A stretch of DNA of 64,000 nt from Salvator merianae (Eukaryota > Chordata > Lepidosauria > Squamata > Teiidae): NCBI GenBank assembly GCA_003586115.2, contig QVOM02000103.1, positions 2,418,001 through 2,482,000 of the forward strand, written 5' to 3'. Position numbers and translations under genes: made by a program. Below are positions 58,841 through 64,000 of the stretch, in pieces. Numbering within the stretch: position 1 is the first letter of the stretch; each line of letters begins with the position of its first letter. The notes beneath the pieces are model-generated. The model ran no database searches and was not told the origin of the DNA. It saw only the letters and a program-made list of their open reading frames with translations.

Positions 58841-59210
58841 TAGTACAGTTATCTGCATTTTGTGTAGGCCCAATCATTAAAGAGTGTCTGTAGACACTTC
58901 CAAGGCTACTAGCTGTGGGCAACTAAATCATTGTCCACAGCTGGACTGCTCCCAGTACACAGTGTTTGCACCTGCTTCAGGGTGCAAACACTGCAGACTG
59001 CACAGCATCCCCAGTTGCCATGGCAGTGGCCAGATGTTTCCCCAGCTGCTGTCATGGCGAACAGCCAGCATTCACAGACTGTGAATGCTGGAATCCCTAT
59101 TTTGGGCTGTTCCAGCCATCATAATGTGTATGGCCTTCACACCACAGGATCCATTCCACATTAGAATGCTAGAATTCTACCATTCCAAGGTTGAAAGTGT
59201 GAACAGGTCT

Positions 59211-60497
59211 ACAGTTTGTTCATGTGTTCTTATTACAAATGTCTGGACTAAGTAGCTGATAAGTAGCTTGTAGTGTTTATCATGCTATCAGAATATGTTT
59301 GTGAGTGTTTTTGTTTTGTACCTAATGCAGTACTTTGAGACATAATTTGATATTAAGATACTCACAGGGCATATTTTGAAAAACACTTTATTATTGTATA
59401 GCAGTATCATGCCTGTATGCAACATCTTCCACAGTTACTATAACAGCTTTGCTTCCCAGTGCTCAAAAAATCCAGTGTTGTAATATAAATCAGCAGTGTC
59501 CATGAAAATGTAGTAATCCCCAGCAGGAATTTCATCTTAAGAAATACTTGCTGGGTTCCTAGTGCTTTCAAACAGTAAAGGGATGGTATTATTTACATTT
59601 CTTATAGCCAGATGGCAGTTTCTTATGGTTAACATAGTATTGTAGTGATTACTGCAGGAACAAAAACTGAGCATGTATTAGTTTTGCAGTCTATAATCTA
59701 ATATGCATTAATACTGCAGCAGGTTGGGCTTACTAATGTCTACATTGATATATACTACGTGCATATTATAGTACATTATTTTATTTATGTTGCATAATTT
59801 TCTGAAATGTGTATAGTACTGACAACTGGACCCCATACTGAATTATAAAACAAAGTGGACTGGTTTCATGGATTGTATTTGGTAAAAATAGTACATTTTT
59901 GAAAGGATGAAGTTATTTATATAATTTAAGGTAATCAGTACATATTTTATGAATAATTAAAATTAATGCTTATGTTTCTATAGAAATAACATTATTACAG
60001 CTGTTTAGACTTACTGCTCTTTTGCTGAAGTGGACACTGGCAATCTACATGGTGAAAAGTATGCTTAATATTCAGAATGAATAAAACACATGGAATGTGA
60101 TGCTTGATGACAAAAATGACATTTACATTTCTACTGCAGGACATTTAGAAAGCTGATTGTTTTGTGGTTTTAACTTTAGGGCAATGTCAGGGACTCTCCT
60201 GGGAACAAGCCCTGCAAAAATCAGTTTTTAAGATGCATAATTTGGTCATTAGAAAACAATGCTTGGGATAGAAATCTACCCCAGTATGTGTTAATATTAG
60301 CTTTTCGATAGCATACATTTTTTTCTGTGTTTTCTGCTCCCTTAAGGATTCCTTGCAAGCTATCTGCTCTTTATTTCACCAGGTTTGGACCTTTGAAGTC
60401 TTCTGCAATCAAGTAATAAAAACCTGTCAAGTGGGGAATGAAGCGTATTGTGCAAGCATGTCTTGGCAATAGCCATGCTTTAAGCAAGATAATTTTT
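59211..60497. other. Unannotated AT-rich DNA
   Basis: No gene or supported repeat is visible in this stretch. Confidence 0.5.
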
Positions 60498-60896
60498 CTA
60501 GCTAGAACTAGGTGGCAGTGACTTGGTGACAAGACCACCACACTTCAGACAAATCAGTCCTCCCAATGACATTCTGGAGAAACAAATTGGCTGAGCCCTC
60601 CCCCTGCCCCAACTGCCTGAATAGATAGATCCGTTAGTCAGGATGGGCATTACTTGATCTTCAGCTGAAGTTACCAGCATCCTTTTTGTCTCCAAACCTG
60701 GTCTTCTAACAGGACAAAAAAAAGTTGTGTCAACCCCCATAGGGAAGTACAGAAGATCCTGTCTGCCTCTTGAGATGGTCAGGGCAACAGAGTAGTCCAC
60801 ATCTTTGTCTAAATATGTGCACATCTTGAAAGGACAATGATCCTTAGCTGTGCATATTGCAATCTCATCAAAGCATACTTGTTGGATACATTGTTG
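60498..60896 (-). other. Unrecognised 133-codon open stretch
   Basis: On the minus strand there is no stop from 60896 to 60498. The first ATG of the stated frame gives 108 codons ending at 60498, but the open frame continues upstream ('SGYGPERKFHQQCIQQVCF'). The text includes 'CTAKDHCPFKMCTYLDKD' and several cysteines. I recognise no family. An open run of this length is expected now and then by chance in 64 kb, so a real exon is possible but not supported by splice signals I can see. Confidence 0.2.
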
Positions 60897-61430
60897 ATGG
60901 AATTTCCTTTCAGGGCCATATCCGGATAACGTTTACATGATTATTATCTACTGCTGACTTGCTTGTACATAAGCAAACCGAAGTCAATCTGTGGCTTAAA
61001 TTATGCCTGTTCGTACACAAAGCTGAGGGCCACAGTCTTGTGAATGGTAATTCTCCATTTTAATCATCCTGCTCTCATCTCCATCCTTCTGTTTCTATAG
61101 GTTGTGAGCACAGAGCTCCTGTTGTTTGCAGCACCTTCCTTGCCTTGCTAGGTAGTCACTGTTTCTTCTTCAGAAACATCTTGTTTCAATGTGGCATGAA
61201 TGCTGTCACAGCCTTTTTGTACCAGCTAGACTGAACCATGTTGATTGAATCCCCAGCCCCCACACCAGCTCTGGAGCTCAGCTGAGCTTAGGACAGATGT
61301 GGGGGGGGGCATCAAAAGCTCTAAAGTCCTGGGAGACCCATTGTAGCATTGCACCAATGCAATGAGTTCTTCTGTTGGGGAAATGAATAGAGCTAGTCAT
61401 GCAACATCTGTTCGTTTGTCTTTGCTTTAC
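60897..61430. other. Unannotated DNA
   Basis: No gene or supported repeat is visible. A G-run lies at 61300-61308. Confidence 0.5.
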
Positions 61431-61438
61431 ATCATTAA

Positions 61439-61623
61439 CAGCAGCAGACGGCAGCTTTAAGCCCGGATATTCGGGCCCTGCACGAAGTGTGCCATGGCTA
61501 TTCACGGAGCCTCCGCCTAGTGACCTGCTGAAGCAGTACAGAGGTCCAGAGGCACTGCAAATAGCTATGGTGCACTTCCCGCGGGGCCCAACCACCTGGG
61601 CTTAAAGCCACCAGCCGCCGCTG
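61439..61623. mobile_element. Second copy of the GC-rich hAT MITE, older
   Basis: The left end 'cagcagcagacggcagcttt' and the reverse complement of the right end 'cagcggcggctggtggcttt' align over 20 nt. The interior shares 'ccatggctattcacggagcc' and 'gacctgctg' with 52281-52456. The octamers outside, ATCATTAA and ATCATAAG, agree at six of eight positions, as expected for a decayed 8-bp hAT duplication. Arms are more diverged than in the first copy, so this insertion is older. Confidence 0.85.
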
Positions 61624-61639
61624 ATCATAAGGTAAGGTA

Positions 61640-61865
61640 AATGGGAATAAAACACTTGAGACTTCCAATTACCGACAGGAAAGGTGTGAAGCAAAGGGAT
61701 TATCTCCACACAAGGTCAAAAGCTCCATCGGTAGCCCTATGCAGCTTTCTTGGCAAAGATACTGAAATAATTTGCAATTGCCTATTTTGGGTGGGAGGCT
61801 AAGGACTGAACCTGTGAGTCTCTGCTTTCTTTTTGTTTTGCTGTACCACTGAGCTACCATGAATT
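61640..61865 (-). mobile_element. tRNA-derived SINE, antisense
   Basis: On the minus strand: 'tggtagctcagtggtacagc' (A box) and 'actcacaggttcagtcc' (B box), then a body containing 'attgcaaattatttcagtat' and 'ctttgccaagaaagctgcat'. The second phrase resembles the BovB 5' segment seen at 3182-3412 ('cttcagtattcttgccaaga'), which fits a SINE with an RTE-type body. Limits are approximate. Confidence 0.7.
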
Positions 61866-62204
61866 CAGACTAGGTTCAAATTAATTTAGTTTTCCCCAAT
61901 TTCTTTAGGAAGTATCTTTCTATTCTATGTTCATTATTACCAGCTGCTGATAGTTCACAGTCTCTAGGTTGGTAGCATAGGCAACTTTGTTTCTCCCTGA
62001 TATCATTACTACCATTTGAGAAGCAACTTAAGAACTGCCTCTACCATCTGGCCTATGTGTAACTTCAATGCTGCTACCAGCCATCTATCACTTTATCACT
62101 TTATCATTTTATTTGAATTTATATATGTTGTGGATTTTCCTCTACTTTGAATGTTTTAATTGTTTCCTGTTAGCTGACTTGAGTTGTTATGAATTTAGCA
62201 GTAG
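61866..62204. other. Unannotated DNA
   Basis: Nothing is recognised. Confidence 0.5.
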
Positions 62205-62555
62205 AAATGTGCATGAACACTAAAAGTCCTATTTGGTTTGGTTTGAATTGAACTGAACCTTAAGTCGTTTAGTTGGAATTTGAAACTTTTCAAATAGGAT
62301 AGATTGAACATCACACCTATTTAAACAAAAAATGCATTTTTTCCCTTTAAAAAACCCTTTTAAAAGGCAAAATAATAGCAAACACAACTGATTTGATCAA
62401 AATCAGGGTGTTTGAGTAGTTCAAAAGGAACCCCAGGTAGTTTGATTCAAACCGACTCAACCTCTGCTGGGGTGGGTTGGTTCAAATTTGTATCCATCAA
62501 ATATCCCCCATTTGAATCATGATAGAACAGGTTTGGCACAACTCTAGTAGGCAGA
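62205..62555 (+). mobile_element. Non-autonomous repeat, family N copy 3
   Basis: Opens 'gtagaaatgtgcatgaacac' and is built of 'gaattgaactgaacc', 'tagattgaacatcacacc', A/T-rich centre 'ccctttaaaaaaccctttta', then 'ggcacaactctagtag'. The opening is the reverse complement of the close of copy 2. 'agtag' near each side may be the flank. Class unknown. Confidence 0.6.
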
Positions 62556-64000
62556 ATAGAAGTAGAGAATTAAATAAATAAATAAAATCTTGCACTATTT
62601 TCTCTTATACTTACACTAGCAAAAACATTAAATTGCATAATCCTGAAAGAACACCTTTCTTTCAGGGTGAAAAACCAAATCTGGGAATCCCCTACTTGAC
62701 TTGACTGAATTCAGGGAACAAAAGATGCATCATAGCTTATCTGAAGTAGAATCAATAGAATAGATTGAAATACATTACTTGAAAATAAGTTATATGGCAT
62801 TCTTTTCCTTTGGTGAAAATTCACAAGGGGTATAAATAGAATGAGTGATAAGATGTTGTAGATTCTTCCCATGCCTGAGGAATTTCCTTTACAAATGTGC
62901 CCTGCCTTTGGATTCTTCAGGGAATATTATTACAAGAGGCATTTGCTGAAAATAATCAGCCAGCAACAGGTAGACCAGACTCACTCTCTAATACATTCTG
63001 GGAGCATACAGTTAGCATACTTGGTTGAAATAAGGACTTCATGTAGCTACATTGAAAAGTTGTTCTTTCACAAAACAAACACATTTGAGAATAATCCAGT
63101 TTCACAACCTTTGCCTTTCCTTTCCTATTTCTTTACATATATATTTTGTAGATCTCATTCAAGAAAAAAGAATTCTATATATAAGCCTCTTATTCAGCCC
63201 TAACATATTTCCTAGATTTATGGTAATAAAATGAGGAAAACTCTTATCTGATGCCCCAGGAGCCTTAACAAGAAGCAGAATAAAATGTGATAAAATAAGC
63301 AGCATTCTGCACTTTTTTTTTTAACAACCATGAAGTCATGCATAAACAAATTAACCTTGATTTATCTTTGCCAAGTATCATTTACACGCACACATGCAAA
63401 GGTGAAGTCAAGTACTGTTAAATGAATACAGCTTTGGCTGTATTTCGGGAAGAACTTAAGAAATATTTGAAAGCAATATTTTATTTCAAGCTCTTGCTGG
63501 TAGCAGCCATTTTTGACTCAGTGGGTCTGCCCTATTAAAAGACCCTCCATCATGCTTGTTCACGATTTAGTAGTCATAAAAAGCAGCATATCAGGAGGAA
63601 ACAAAGCCATCCATTATCATTATTGCACTTTCCTGATCTCTTCCTTTATATTTTCCCCTCTCTTATCTGGGGTGATATTGCTTATTTTAAGCCATAAGGC
63701 TGATGAGATCAGCTTAGAAACAATTAAAATGCAAAACTGAAAGTTCCAAAAGAACATAATTTTACATGATTTACTATCTTGCTTTTTCCTAAGCACTCCA
63801 CAGTACCCATCATAACATTGGTAAATAAGAGAAGAGAAGAGTTCAATTCTTCTTCATGCATTCCAATATGATATTCACCCTTCCAATTCTTTGGCTTGTA
63901 CAAATGGTTCTAAATGTTGGATGGAAAAATATTAATTGTCGTTTCTTTCTAATTGCTAGCTATATTAAATGTGGGTTGTGTGGAGAAACAGAGCACTAGG
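62556..64000. other. Unannotated AT-rich DNA
   Basis: A short (AAAT)n patch lies at 62572-62587. No gene or other supported repeat is visible to the end of the window. The 110-codon frame at 62871-63203 is not recognised. Confidence 0.45.

Larger units (their letters stand above)
57784..59210 (+). mobile_element. GGGCC-end element family A, split by an L2 LINE
   Basis: The head (57784-57833) reads 'ggccttgttcacacttgagt', 'gttagtgagcatctggatgc', 'tcactagta'. The body resumes at 58841 with 'tagtacagttatctgcattt', then 'actagctgtgggcaacta', 'agttgccatggcagtggcca', 'gatccattccacattagaat' and ends 'aaagtgtgaacaggtct'. Head and body join correctly at the point where other copies read 'ctagtacagtg'. 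Candidate flanking triplets are TCA and ACA. The uninterrupted element would be about 415 bp. Confidence 0.85.

Noticed and set aside
1..64000. Endogenous retrovirus or other viral insertion
   Set aside because: I looked for protease, RT, integrase or envelope-like text and paired long terminal repeats and found none; all RT-like pieces are LINE-type.

Overview
This window is eukaryotic, non-coding nuclear DNA from a vertebrate, most likely a squamate reptile (lizard or snake). The assignment rests on the retrotransposon mix: decayed pieces of BovB (RTE clade), CR1 and L2 LINEs, tRNA-derived SINEs with the squamate-type tail 'TTCCTATGTTCC', and many short palindromic DNA transposons, in AT-rich DNA with long microsatellites. 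I found no confident protein-coding gene, exon, promoter, rRNA, true tRNA, CRISPR array or prokaryotic feature. Almost all open frames are chance frames or lie inside repeats. The host genus cannot be decided by eye.

Layout. 1-8.2 kb: unannotated DNA, an old hAT-type foldback (2.9 kb), a BovB 5' fragment (3.2 kb), a TTCC microsatellite (4.5 kb), a CR1 3' end (4.8 kb), and an antisense BovB endonuclease-domain piece joined to a CR1 whose 5' half is inverted (6.05-8.16 kb). 8.2-20 kb: mostly unique AT-rich DNA with a possible conserved block (9.0-9.7 kb), a short TTA-flanked palindrome (13.9 kb) and a perfect hairpin (15.0 kb). 20-36 kb: foldback element (20.0 kb), CR1 3' end (21.0 kb), a four-unit ~200-220 bp tandem array (22.5-23.4 kb), a SINE (24.6 kb), several inverted-repeat elements, two ~195 bp period arrays (33.4-34.6 kb) and purine/pyrimidine microsatellites. 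36-41.9 kb: a mosaic of BovB pieces on both strands, interleaved with inverted-repeat elements. 41.9-46.8 kb: about 5 kb without visible repeats, homeobox-like AT-rich motifs, candidate regulatory DNA. 46.8-64 kb: an antisense L2, further inverted-repeat elements, a GC-rich hAT foldback with a perfect 8-bp target duplication, a foldback split by another element, and an L2 inserted inside an inverted-repeat element.

The main pattern is a burst of non-autonomous DNA transposons (about 15 copies or fragments) that share a ~16-nt end of the form GGGCCTKTTCxxCACTT but carry different interiors. The cleanest copies have 3-bp flanking duplications (TTA, TTA, TTT; TGA/CGA for a nested copy). This fits one PIF/Harbinger-like transposase mobilising several families. 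No transposase gene is visible here. Nested insertions at 55.3-56.0 kb and 57.8-59.2 kb give a relative order of events. I saw nothing resembling a novel multi-gene system.
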